In this document: positions 1 through 5,903 of the stretch, one piece after another | How positions within the stretch are numbered: position 1 is the first letter of the stretch | Layout of the letters: every line of letters begins with the position of its first letter | Assembly: GCA_002305575.1 (NCBI GenBank) | Contig: DBPP01000008.1 | Coordinates: forward strand, 1 to 9,210 | Source: Ruminococcaceae bacterium UBA1417 | GTDB taxonomy: Bacteria; Bacillota; Clostridia; Oscillospirales; Acutalibacteraceae | Reading direction: 5' to 3' | Length of the DNA stretch: 9,210 bases | Translations under genes and position numbers: made by a program | The notes under the pieces: model-generated | Seen by the model: only the letters and a program-made list of their open reading frames with translations | What the model was told of the DNA's origin: nothing | Database searches by the model: none

Positions 1-609
1 TTCAACGCCGGCCATCTGTTTGGTCTGGATTCGACCGATCCCAAAGCCGTTTCAGAAGCCATGATGCGCGGACGGCGTATCGCCAGACAATACCGCGACG
101 CGCTGGCCGCCTATTTCCCCGAGGCCTTCGGCAACGCCTATCTCGTTTCGACAGCGCCTGTGATGGGCATACGCGAATCCCGCAGAATAGTCGGCGACTA
201 TATGCTCACCGTTGAGGATTACATTACAAAGGCTGATTTTGAGGATGAGATCTGCCGCAACAGCTATTATCTCGACATTCACTACACCCTCGACGAACTG
301 CGTTTGCTTGCCGACGGGAAAATCGACGACGGCGCGCGCTGTGCCCGGTACGGCGTTGGGGAATCGCACGGCATTCCATACCGTGCTCTGTTGCCGGCCG
401 GAATTCAAAACGTTCTGGTCGCGGGCCGCTCCATTTCCTGCGACAAGCGCATCCAAGGCTCCGTGCGCGTCATGCCGGTTTGTCTCGCTATGGGTGAAGC
501 TGCCGGTATGGCCGCTGCGTTTGCCGCTTCCGAGACCTGCGATGTGCACGCCGTTGACGTTCAAAAGCTGCGCGATACCCTTCGGAAGAACGGCGCGTAT
601 TTTCACTGA
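1..609 (+). CDS. FAD-dependent oxidoreductase, C-terminal part (5' end outside window)
   Basis: The reading frame is open from the first base and ends at TGA 607-609, so about 202 C-terminal residues are visible and the N-terminal Rossmann FAD-binding motif lies upstream. The sequence matches the pattern of the FAD_oxidored family (GMC-unrelated, fumarate-reductase-like flavoproteins). Around window residues 56-67 is a conserved G-I-R-E-S-R block. Near residues 121-146 is an H-G-I-P-Y-R-A-L-L-P segment followed by N-V-L-V-A-G-R-S-I-S. It ends with G-E-A-A-G-M-A-A-A at about 165-173, which in this family closes over the FAD. The family is annotated mainly as putative dehydrogenases or oxidoreductases of unknown substrate, and nothing here identifies the substrate. 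The ATG at 61 is internal: the codons before it encode family-like sequence without a stop. It converges on the RNase HI gene and ends just before a strong terminator. Confidence 0.85.
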   Translation, partial: FNAGHLFGLDSTDPKAVSEAMMRGRRIARQYRDALAAYFPEAFGNAYLVSTAPVMGIRESRRIVGDYMLTVEDYITKADFEDEICRNSYYLDIHYTLDELRLLADGKIDDGARCARYGVGESHGIPYRALLPAGIQNVLVAGRSISCDKRIQGSVRVMPVCLAMGEAAGMAAAFAASETCDVHAVDVQKLRDTLRKNGAYFH

Positions 610-643
610 TTTCACCTTGCCAGATTCAAGAAATTTCCCTGCA

Positions 644-689
644 AAAAAGATAGACCGTATTGGCTGTGTACAATACGGTCTATCTTTTT
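644..689. terminator. Bidirectional intrinsic terminator between convergent genes
   Basis: The arms 644-662 and 671-689 are perfectly complementary over 19 bp, with an 8-base loop at 663-670. The left arm starts with an A run (643-648) and the right arm ends with five T, so the hairpin ends in a U-rich tract on either strand. It lies 34 bases after the oxidoreductase stop and 3 bases after the RNase HI stop (reading the minus strand), so it can serve both convergent transcripts. The G+C core is moderate (GATAGACCGTATTG). Confidence 0.9.
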
Positions 690-692
690 GCC

Positions 693-1301
693 TTAAACTT
701 CGATTCCCAACGCTTTCTTGGCCAGATGATCCGCCAGATCGTTGTACCGGTCCCCCGAATGCCCCTTCACCTTGACGAAACGGAACGCAATGTGTTTTGC
801 GGCTTCTTCACAGAATTTCCGGTAAGCGATCGTGCCGGGCTTGGTTGCCTTCCATTCCCCCGTCGCCCACTTTGCAACGCCCTCGTAATCGTGGCAAATG
901 GTCACGGTTGGAACCGCATGCGCCATACAATACGTGAGCACCGTTTCGGCCCCTTTGATCTCTCCCGCAACATTGTGCATCTCAGCGAGGGCCGCGTCCT
1001 CAAATTTCTCCGAAAAATGAATTTCCTCTCCGTTCAGGAAAAGTACCGCACCACAGGAGAAAGCTTTTGTGCCGCTGTGATAGCTTCCATCCACATACGC
1101 GACGGCGCCTTCCGAGGTATGGGGATCGAGCGCTTGCGCCGGACTGTTTCCCCCCTGCAAATACGCTTCCGCTTCCGCGCGCGTCGGAAAACTCTTAAAC
1201 ACCGCGCCTTTGAACCCCATGGTCTGGGCCCGACACGCGTCCCAGGTTTCAAAAATTCCCGTCTGCCGCCCGGCACGCACCGCATAATACTTTTTTGCCA
1301 T
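693..1301 (-). CDS. rnhA: Ribonuclease HI with N-terminal viroplasmin (hybrid-binding) domain
   Basis: The 202-residue protein removes RNA from RNA-DNA hybrids in the cytoplasm, as in primer removal and R-loop clearance. Residues 3-48 form the viroplasmin/hybrid-binding domain (KYYAVRAGRQTGIF, then W20 and a G-F-K-G-A block), which grips the hybrid. A short linker leads to the RNase H fold at about 66-200. All four acidic catalytic residues are visible: D71 in A-Y-V-D-G-S, E114 in N-V-A-G-E, D138 in I-C-H-D-Y-E, and D188 in R-Y-N-D-L-A-D. The flexible-loop histidine H181 (K-G-H-S-G) is also present, so the enzyme should be active. An upstream in-frame ATG at 1323-1325 exists, but the start at 1299-1301 is chosen because GGAGGAAG sits 5 bases before it and residue 2 onward begins the conserved domain. 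It is monocistronic, with its own promoter and terminator. Confidence 0.95.
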   Translation of the reverse strand: MAKKYYAVRAGRQTGIFETWDACRAQTMGFKGAVFKSFPTRAEAEAYLQGGNSPAQALDPHTSEGAVAYVDGSYHSGTKAFSCGAVLFLNGEEIHFSEKFEDAALAEMHNVAGEIKGAETVLTYCMAHAVPTVTICHDYEGVAKWATGEWKATKPGTIAYRKFCEEAAKHIAFRFVKVKGHSGDRYNDLADHLAKKALGIEV

Positions 1302-1306
1302 ACCAA

Positions 1307-1314
1307 CTTCCTCC
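1307..1314 (-). promoter_or_regulatory. Ribosome binding site deciding the RNase HI start
   Basis: On the minus strand this reads GGAGGAAG, 5 bases before the ATG at 1299-1301. The alternative ATG at 1323-1325 lies upstream of it, and its reading frame would run through this site, so the downstream ATG is preferred. Confidence 0.8.
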
Positions 1315-1348
1315 ACGCGTAACATTTCTCATCCGATTTTCGCGTCTC

Positions 1349-1377
1349 AGTATACCACGCCCCCCTGCCGTTTGCAA
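1349..1377 (-). promoter_or_regulatory. Predicted sigma-A promoter of the RNase HI gene
   Basis: On the minus strand, TTGCAA (1372-1377) and TATACT (1349-1354) are separated by 17 bases. The -10 box is preceded by TGG, giving an extended TGnTATACT element. Transcription would start near 1342, leaving a leader of about 40 bases. Confidence 0.6.
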
Positions 1378-1438
1378 CCGAAAAGTCTCTGTTGGTTGTT
1401 ACCAAATTGTAATCTTTGTATCAAAACATCAAGATTTA

Positions 1439-1467
1439 TTGACGCATTTGAAGATTTTCAGTATAAT
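1439..1467 (+). promoter_or_regulatory. Near-consensus sigma-A promoter of the SH3b/CHAP-like gene
   Basis: TTGACG (1439-1444) and TATAAT (1462-1467) are separated by exactly 17 bases, in an AT-rich stretch that stands out from the surrounding coding DNA. Transcription would start near 1474, giving a leader of about 35 bases before the ATG at 1509. No operator-like repeat is seen around it, so strong housekeeping-type expression is likely. Confidence 0.8.
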
Positions 1468-1493
1468 GATACTGTATATAGAACTGTTTAAAT

Positions 1494-1500
1494 GGGAGGT
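1494..1500 (+). promoter_or_regulatory. Ribosome binding site deciding the start of the SH3b/CHAP-like gene
   Basis: GGGAGGT lies 8 bases before the ATG at 1509. A longer in-frame TTG start at 1500 overlaps this site and would have no ribosome binding site of its own, so it was rejected. Confidence 0.8.
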
Positions 1501-1508
1501 TGTGGGAA

Positions 1509-2570
1509 ATGAAGCCGCGGAAGAAACCTGTTCTGGCACGCCTTGGCAGCCTGCTGCTCGCCGCTTCATTGTTGAGCGCCGCATGTCCAATATTCGCCGC
1601 AGCTGCGGAAGCCAATACGCATGCCCTGCACAGCGGTCCTTCTGATCTATCGGTTGTGACAGCCAAGTTTCAAGACGGCGATACGGTTCGCATTTTGGAA
1701 TATACGAGCGACTCGTGGACGCGCATTGCGCTTGAGGACGGTACCATCGGCTATTGTGACAGCGCCTTGCTCAGCATCCGCAGCCGCGACGATTTGCCGG
1801 ATGGCGATACCAATACCGGTGAAACCCTATGCCCTGTTGCGGTTTTATCCGAGGCGGAAGAAGAGGCTCCGCCAGTCGGCATTTTGGCTGCAAACGTCTA
1901 TGTTTCGCTGCTTTCCGCTCCGGAAGCCGGCGCTTACACAAAGATTGCCACACGGGAACAGACAACCGGATATATCCCCTCCGATGCCATACAAGTGGTT
2001 CAAACGCCGCTCGCAACCGTTGTGACGCGTCCTGCGCTCTCACAGTATGGCGCGAAAACCGAAGTGGAAGCGAAAGAAGCCCTCGAGTCTCTGTCCCTCT
2101 ATTTTGAGGACGGCCGGTATTGGAATTCCATAGGCTCCACATTCCCCGCAGATCTGGGGAGCTTTTGCATCACAGATACACCGTGCGCACACACCTACAA
2201 CGGTTATGCCTACTGCAACACATATGCCGGTGTGACGGACTCGTGCTTCCCCGAATACGGCACAGGAAGCCAGTGTCTCGGCTACGCGAGCCTGATCAGC
2301 GACCTTGTTTTCGGCACCGATGCCCCCATCTCCGTGCATTATGATCTCAGCCGCGTCCGCGTTGGCGATCACATCCGGTTGCGCGCCTGGGAACATTCGA
2401 TGATTGTGACCGAAACTGGCATGCAGGAAGACGGGCAAGCTTATATTCGCGTGACAGAGGTCAATGCGGACTATGAAAACTGCCAGATTTCCTGGGGACG
2501 TACCATTACGCAAAACGCCCTGTATGCACTCGGCGACACGATTGAAATCCTCACGCGTTACGAAAACTGA
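1509..2570 (+). CDS. Secreted protein with two SH3b domains and a CHAP-like cysteine-peptidase fold
   Basis: The protein has 353 residues. Residues 1-33 form a signal peptide: basic MKPRKK, a hydrophobic stretch, then alanines suited to signal peptidase I cleavage. C26 in S-A-A-C is a poor lipobox, so a lipoprotein is less likely. Two SH3b-type repeats follow at about 37-89 (S-G-P-S, then D-G-T-I-G-Y) and 107-164 (V-G-I-L, then T-T-G-Y-I-P); such domains usually bind cell wall. After a linker, residues 206-350 look like a CHAP/NlpC-P60-type fold. Candidate catalytic residues are C256 (S-Q-C-L-G-Y-A), H296 (E-H-S-M-I-V) and N319 or D321 (E-V-N-A-D). G286-D287-H288 matches the G-D-x-I pattern usual before the His. 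The likely role is peptidoglycan hydrolysis or cell-wall binding outside the membrane. Four more cysteines (220, 226, 236, 246) crowd in before C256. It has its own promoter and converges on cysK. The SH3b calls are firm; the enzymatic role is inferred from residue order only. Confidence 0.75.
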   Translation: MKPRKKPVLARLGSLLLAASLLSAACPIFAAAAEANTHALHSGPSDLSVVTAKFQDGDTVRILEYTSDSWTRIALEDGTIGYCDSALLSIRSRDDLPDGDTNTGETLCPVAVLSEAEEEAPPVGILAANVYVSLLSAPEAGAYTKIATREQTTGYIPSDAIQVVQTPLATVVTRPALSQYGAKTEVEAKEALESLSLYFEDGRYWNSIGSTFPADLGSFCITDTPCAHTYNGYAYCNTYAGVTDSCFPEYGTGSQCLGYASLISDLVFGTDAPISVHYDLSRVRVGDHIRLRAWEHSMIVTETGMQEDGQAYIRVTEVNADYENCQISWGRTITQNALYALGDTIEILTRYEN

Positions 2571-2590
2571 AAAGCAAATGCGTCAATACA

Positions 2591-2637
2591 AAAATGCAGG
2601 CAAAGCTTCAACCGATAGAAGCTTTCGCCTGCATTTT
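2591..2637. terminator. Bidirectional stem-loop terminator between the SH3b/CHAP-like gene and cysK
   Basis: The left arm 2591-2609 pairs with the right arm 2618-2637 over 19 bp, with one bulged C at 2626 and an 8-base loop at 2610-2617. The outer ends are AAAA and TTTT, so both strands give a U-ending hairpin. It lies 20 bases after one stop codon and 6 bases from the other, fitting a shared terminator for convergent genes. Confidence 0.88.
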
Positions 2638-2643
2638 ATTCTA

Positions 2644-3588
2644 TCAGGAATTCGATTCGAAAATCGGAGAGGAATAATAGCGGTCACCGCTGTCCGGCAA
2701 GAGCGCCACCAGTGTCTTGCCGGCATTTTCCGGCTTGCGCAGCAGATGTGCAGCGGCCGCCAATGCAGCACCGGCCGTAATACCGTTGAGGATGCCTTCT
2801 GTCCGCGCAAGGAGGCGTGCCGCCGCAAACGCTTCCGCGTCCTCGATCGTCAAAACTGTGTCGACCCACTGGCTCTGGTAATTTTCCGGGATAAAGTTGG
2901 CACCGATGCCCTGCAGGCCATGGGCACCACTCCTGCCAGCTGTAAGCAGCGGCGAGGAGGCTGGCTCAAATCCGACGATCTGCACGCCGGGTTTCTGCTC
3001 TTTCAGGTAACGGGCCGTACCACTGATCGTGCCGCCTGTGCCGATCCCGGCGACAAATATATCCACAGCGCCCCCAGTCTGCGTATAGATCTCTGGCCCT
3101 GTCGTTTCATAATGTGCCAACGGATTTGCCGGGTTTTCAAACTGTGCGGGAATAAAGCTGTTTTCGATCGACGCCGCCAGCGCTTCCGCTTTTTCGATTG
3201 CGCCGCGCATACCGTCCGCACCGGGCGTCAGAACAAGTTCTGCGCCGTAAACGGCAAGCAACTTCCGCCGCTCCGCGCTCATGGTATCCGGCATAGTGAG
3301 GATCACCCTGTAGCCGCGCGCCGCCGCAAGCGCCGCAAGCGCGATACCCGTATTCCCGGATGTCGGCTCAATGATGGTCGCCCCAGGGCAAAGTGCGCCG
3401 CTTTTCTCCGCGGCCTTGAGCATCCACAGCGCCGCGCGATCTTTTGCACTGCCTGTCGGATTCAAATACTCCAGCTTCAGGAGCGGCGCCGTTGAAAGTC
3501 CGGCCGCCGCCGCAAAACGGGAAGCGCGTAGAAGCGGCGTTCCGCCCACGAGCGCCGCTGCGCTTTCCGCAATTCGTGTATCGTTCAT
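2644..3588 (-). CDS. cysK: Cysteine synthase (O-acetylserine sulfhydrylase)
   Basis: The 314-residue PLP enzyme condenses O-acetyl-L-serine with sulfide to form L-cysteine in the cytoplasm. Its length is normal for the CysK/CysM family. The PLP-binding lysine is K49 in N-P-T-G-S-A-K-D-R. The substrate loop T-S-G-N-T-G is at 76-81, the phosphate-binding glycine loop G-I-G-T-G-G-T-I-S-G at 181-190, and S300 in L-P-D-S-G-D-R-Y contacts the pyridine nitrogen. G-I-L-N-G-I-T-A-G-A at 265-274 occupies the position usually reading G-I-L-x-G-I-S-S-G-A. The start is supported by AAAAGGAGG at 3596-3604, 7 bases before ATG. No serine acetyltransferase (cysE) or other sulfur gene is adjacent. With the predicted promoter the leader is only about 25 bases, leaving no room for a T-box or SAM riboswitch. 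Cystathionine beta-synthase-like or CysM specificity cannot be excluded. Confidence 0.93.
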   Translation of the reverse strand: MNDTRIAESAAALVGGTPLLRASRFAAAAGLSTAPLLKLEYLNPTGSAKDRAALWMLKAAEKSGALCPGATIIEPTSGNTGIALAALAAARGYRVILTMPDTMSAERRKLLAVYGAELVLTPGADGMRGAIEKAEALAASIENSFIPAQFENPANPLAHYETTGPEIYTQTGGAVDIFVAGIGTGGTISGTARYLKEQKPGVQIVGFEPASSPLLTAGRSGAHGLQGIGANFIPENYQSQWVDTVLTIEDAEAFAAARLLARTEGILNGITAGAALAAAAHLLRKPENAGKTLVALLPDSGDRYYSSPIFESNS

Positions 3589-3620
3589 AATCGATCCTCC
3601 TTTTGTGTGTCTATTTTTTT

Positions 3621-3648
3621 ATTTTACCGCGATGCCGCGGATTGTCAA
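3621..3648 (-). promoter_or_regulatory. Predicted cysK promoter with a GC-rich palindrome in the spacer
   Basis: On the minus strand, consensus TTGACA (3643-3648) and TAAAAT (3621-3626) are 16 bases apart. The spacer contains the inverted repeat CCGCG-ATGC-CGCGG (3627-3640), which could be an operator or simply a GC-rich spacer. Transcription would start near 3614. Confidence 0.65.
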
Positions 3649-3710
3649 GGTGCACGGCGCGCACGCCATACAAAATTGTGTAAAATTCCATTTTGTCAGA
3701 ATTTATTAAG

Positions 3711-3739
3711 TTGTTATTCCATAATTTCCATTGTATAAT
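3711..3739 (+). promoter_or_regulatory. Predicted promoter of the four-gene exporter operon
   Basis: TTGTTA (3711-3716) and a perfect TATAAT (3734-3739) are separated by 17 bases. It is divergent from the cysK promoter, with about 60 bases between the two -35 boxes. Transcription would start near 3746, leaving a leader of about 68 bases with a short CCGGC/GCCGG inverted repeat (3760-3764 and 3778-3782) but no recognisable riboswitch. Confidence 0.65.
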
Positions 3740-3800
3740 GGGCTTACTTGGAACGATCTCCGGCGAACGGGATAACAGCCGGAACTAAGCTTTTTGAGAA

Positions 3801-3806
3801 AGGAAG
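3801..3806 (+). promoter_or_regulatory. Ribosome binding site deciding the adaptor 1 start
   Basis: AGGAAG is 7 bases before the ATG at 3814. The frame is open further upstream to about 3748, but that stretch lies in the untranslated leader just after the predicted promoter and lacks a comparable site. An out-of-frame ATG at 3810-3812 is ignored. Confidence 0.7.
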
Positions 3807-3813
3807 TACATGC

Positions 3814-5208
3814 ATGACAAAGAAAAAAGTCGGGATTCTGATCGGCGCCGCTGTCGTACTGCTGGCAGTCGCCTGCGCCGCCCTGTGGTTCTTCTTCTTT
3901 CGGACTGCCAATGTGCCGAGTGATCCGAACGAAATCGCCTATGTCAGTACCGTATCCGACATCACCGGCATGGGCGGACTCGGCATGACGACCAAATACT
4001 CCGGGGTCGCCGAACCGGAGCGCACGCTGTCTGTGCGGAAGGACAGCACCAAGAAAATTGCGCAGTTGCATGTAGCGGTCGGCCAGACCGTTCATGTGGG
4101 CGATCCGCTGTTCAGCTATGACACCGAGGATATTTCCCTTCAGCTGGAACAAGCGCAACTGGAACTGGAAAGCCTCAACAACCGCATTACGACGCTGAAC
4201 CAGCAGATCGAGAATCTCGAAAAGGAAAAAAGCAATGCGCCTGCAGACGATCAACTTTCCTATACGCTGCAGATTCAGTCGACCCAACTTGAGATTCGCA
4301 CGGCGGAATACGATCGCTCCACCAAAGCGACGGCAATTGATCAGCTGAAAAAATCGCTGGAAAACGCCGAGGTTGTTTCGGAGATGGACGGCGTAATCAA
4401 GGAAATCAACGATTCCAATAATGCGAACAGCGGCATGTACGGCACAGAAAACAGCAACGCCTTTATCACGATTCTTTCGACGGGGCAGTACCGCATCAAG
4501 GCGACGGCAACAGAGCTGAACATTCAGGCGTTACACGAAGGTATGCCGATCAAGGTCACCTCCCGTGTGGACCCCAACCAAATCTGGACCGGACGGGTTG
4601 ACACCATTGAGCGCGAGCCGGTCTCCAACACCCAGAACAATTACGTTTCCTACGGCAATGAAAGTACCTTTACACCGGCTTCCAAATACAATTTTTATGT
4701 CCTGCTCGACAGCTTTGACGGGCTTCTGCTCGGACAGCACGTTTATGTGGAACCGGACCTCGGTGACGAATCCGTCAAGACCGGACTCTGGCTTCCGGGG
4801 TACTACATCTTCACAGAGGGCAACACCAGCTATGTATGGGCCGCCAACGGGCAGAGCCGCATCGAAAAGCGGGAGGTTTCACTCGGGCAATATGACAGTG
4901 ACCGCGATGCGTACGAGATCCTTTCCGGCCTCGAAAACGACGACCGCATTGCCATTCCGGCTGAAAACATCCACAGCGGCATGTATGCGGCTGATGCTGG
5001 CACAGAACAAGGACAGCCCATGGATGGCGGCACATCGGGCGATACCGTACCGTCCATAGACGGCGGCACAGTCGTCCCAGAATCAGACGGTGCAGAAGGG
5101 CAGCCCGTCGATGACGGCGCCGCATCCACTGACGGGGACGCATCCACTGACGGGAACACCACTGTACCAGAGACGGACGGTGCCCTTCTTGGAGGTGCTA
5201 TCGAATGA
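3814..5208 (+). CDS. ABC exporter adaptor 1 (HlyD/MFP family) with Asp/Gly-rich C-terminal tail
   Basis: The 464-residue protein is a membrane-fusion-type adaptor anchored by one N-terminal membrane segment (about 6-29), with the bulk outside the cytoplasmic membrane. Residues 62-104 form the first half of the lipoyl/biotinyl-like domain (G-Q-T-V-H-V-G-D-P-L-F is typical). Residues 105-187 form a coiled-coil hairpin rich in L, Q, E and K. Residues 188-223 return as the second lipoyl half (S-E-M-D-G-V-I-K-E-I). A beta-barrel region spans about 225-315, and a membrane-proximal region runs to about 390. The last 70 residues are low-complexity and acidic, with D-G-G and S-T-D-G-D/N motifs. The hairpin is short, as in Gram-positive adaptors that need no TolC. 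It is the first gene of the operon and overlaps the ATPase gene by 4 bases (ATGA). In the family this protein helps couple the permease to substrate release; YknX of Bacillus is a known comparable case. The tail has no assigned role. Confidence 0.88.
   Translation: MTKKKVGILIGAAVVLLAVACAALWFFFFRTANVPSDPNEIAYVSTVSDITGMGGLGMTTKYSGVAEPERTLSVRKDSTKKIAQLHVAVGQTVHVGDPLFSYDTEDISLQLEQAQLELESLNNRITTLNQQIENLEKEKSNAPADDQLSYTLQIQSTQLEIRTAEYDRSTKATAIDQLKKSLENAEVVSEMDGVIKEINDSNNANSGMYGTENSNAFITILSTGQYRIKATATELNIQALHEGMPIKVTSRVDPNQIWTGRVDTIEREPVSNTQNNYVSYGNESTFTPASKYNFYVLLDSFDGLLLGQHVYVEPDLGDESVKTGLWLPGYYIFTEGNTSYVWAANGQSRIEKREVSLGQYDSDRDAYEILSGLENDDRIAIPAENIHSGMYAADAGTEQGQPMDGGTSGDTVPSIDGGTVVPESDGAEGQPVDDGAASTDGDASTDGNTTVPETDGALLGGAIE
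5122..5157 (+). repeat. Two-copy 18-bp tandem repeat in the adaptor 1 tail
   Basis: Units 5122-5139 and 5140-5157 match at 17 of 18 bases and encode A-S-T-D-G-D and A-S-T-D-G-N. The in-frame length suggests a tail that can grow or shrink by replication slippage without breaking the frame. It lies within a wider Asp/Gly/Thr-rich stretch of roughly 5000-5190. Confidence 0.85.
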
Positions 5209-5903
5209 TTCTGGAGCTTCAGCATATCGATAAAACCTATCTACAGGGCAAAATGGAAGTCCCGGTCCTGCGCGACATCTCCCTTTCCGTGGAGGAAGGA
5301 GAATATGTGGCCATTATGGGGCCTTCCGGATCCGGCAAAACAACGCTGATGAACATCATCGGCTGCCTGGATTTGCCAACGGCCGGTACCTATAGCCTCG
5401 CAGGTGAACGCGTTATTGGCAGCAGCGAGTCCAAGCTCTCAGAACTGCGCCTGCACTCCATCGGCTTTGTTTTTCAGAGCTTTCACCTGCTTCCGCGCCA
5501 AAGTGCGCTCGAAAATGTGGCGCTTCCGCTGCTGTATGCGGGCGTACCCAGAAAAGCGCGCCGGGAACGCGCCGTTCGTGCACTGGAGCGCGTTGGTCTT
5601 GGGGAACGCGTCGATTTTAAGCCCAACCAGCTTTCCGGCGGCCAGTGCCAGCGCGTTGCCATTGCGCGCGCCATTGTCAACAACCCCAAGATCCTGCTTG
5701 CCGATGAACCTACCGGCGCGCTGGACAGCCAATCCGGCCGGCAGATCATGGAGCTGTTTCAGACGCTTAACGAGGAAGGCGTCACCATCGTGATGATCAC
5801 GCATGACAGCGATGTGGCCAACCACGCCAAACGGGTGCTGCATATTCGGGACGGACGTTTTGCAGAACAACCTGCATCCGGTCAAACGGAGGTGATGGCA
5901 TGA
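5205..5903 (+). CDS. ABC transporter ATP-binding protein, MacB/LolD type
   Basis: The 232-residue cytoplasmic ATPase powers the exporter. Walker A is G-P-S-G-S-G-K-T at 39-46 and the Q-loop is F-V-F-Q-S-F with Q91. The signature is L-S-G-G-Q at 143-147, followed by C148, where this subfamily usually has Q. Walker B is I-L-L-A-D-E-P with catalytic E168, the D-loop is G-A-L-D at 171-174, and the switch histidine is H200 in I-T-H-D. The early Y12 fits the usual base-stacking position, and the N-I-I-G-C-L-D segment after Walker A is typical of the LolD/MacB/FtsE group. All ATPase motifs are intact. Start: GGAGGT lies 8 bases before an ATG that overlaps the adaptor 1 stop as ATGA. Its stop overlaps the adaptor 2 start in the same way, implying translational coupling. 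Confidence 0.96.
   Translation: MILELQHIDKTYLQGKMEVPVLRDISLSVEEGEYVAIMGPSGSGKTTLMNIIGCLDLPTAGTYSLAGERVIGSSESKLSELRLHSIGFVFQSFHLLPRQSALENVALPLLYAGVPRKARRERAVRALERVGLGERVDFKPNQLSGGQCQRVAIARAIVNNPKILLADEPTGALDSQSGRQIMELFQTLNEEGVTIVMITHDSDVANHAKRVLHIRDGRFAEQPASGQTEVMA

Noticed and set aside
52..615. Minus-strand open frame of 187 codons across the oxidoreductase
   Set aside because: The sense frame carries the conserved FAD-family C-terminal motifs; the antisense frame has no recognisable domain or ribosome binding site.
660..1322. Plus-strand open frame of 220 codons across the RNase HI gene
   Set aside because: It is antisense to an intact DEDD ribonuclease and starts inside the terminator stem.
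1500..1508. TTG start codon for the SH3b/CHAP-like gene
   Set aside because: It overlaps the ribosome binding site that serves the ATG at 1509, and the signal peptide begins properly at that ATG.
2464..3495. Plus-strand open frame of 343 codons across cysK
   Set aside because: It lies antisense to a gene with all cysteine synthase motifs, has an Arg/Cys-rich composition typical of a shadow frame, and has no ribosome binding site.
3589..3813. T-box or SAM riboswitch upstream of cysK
   Set aside because: The predicted leader is about 25 bases, and no specifier, antiterminator or kink-turn-like structure is visible.
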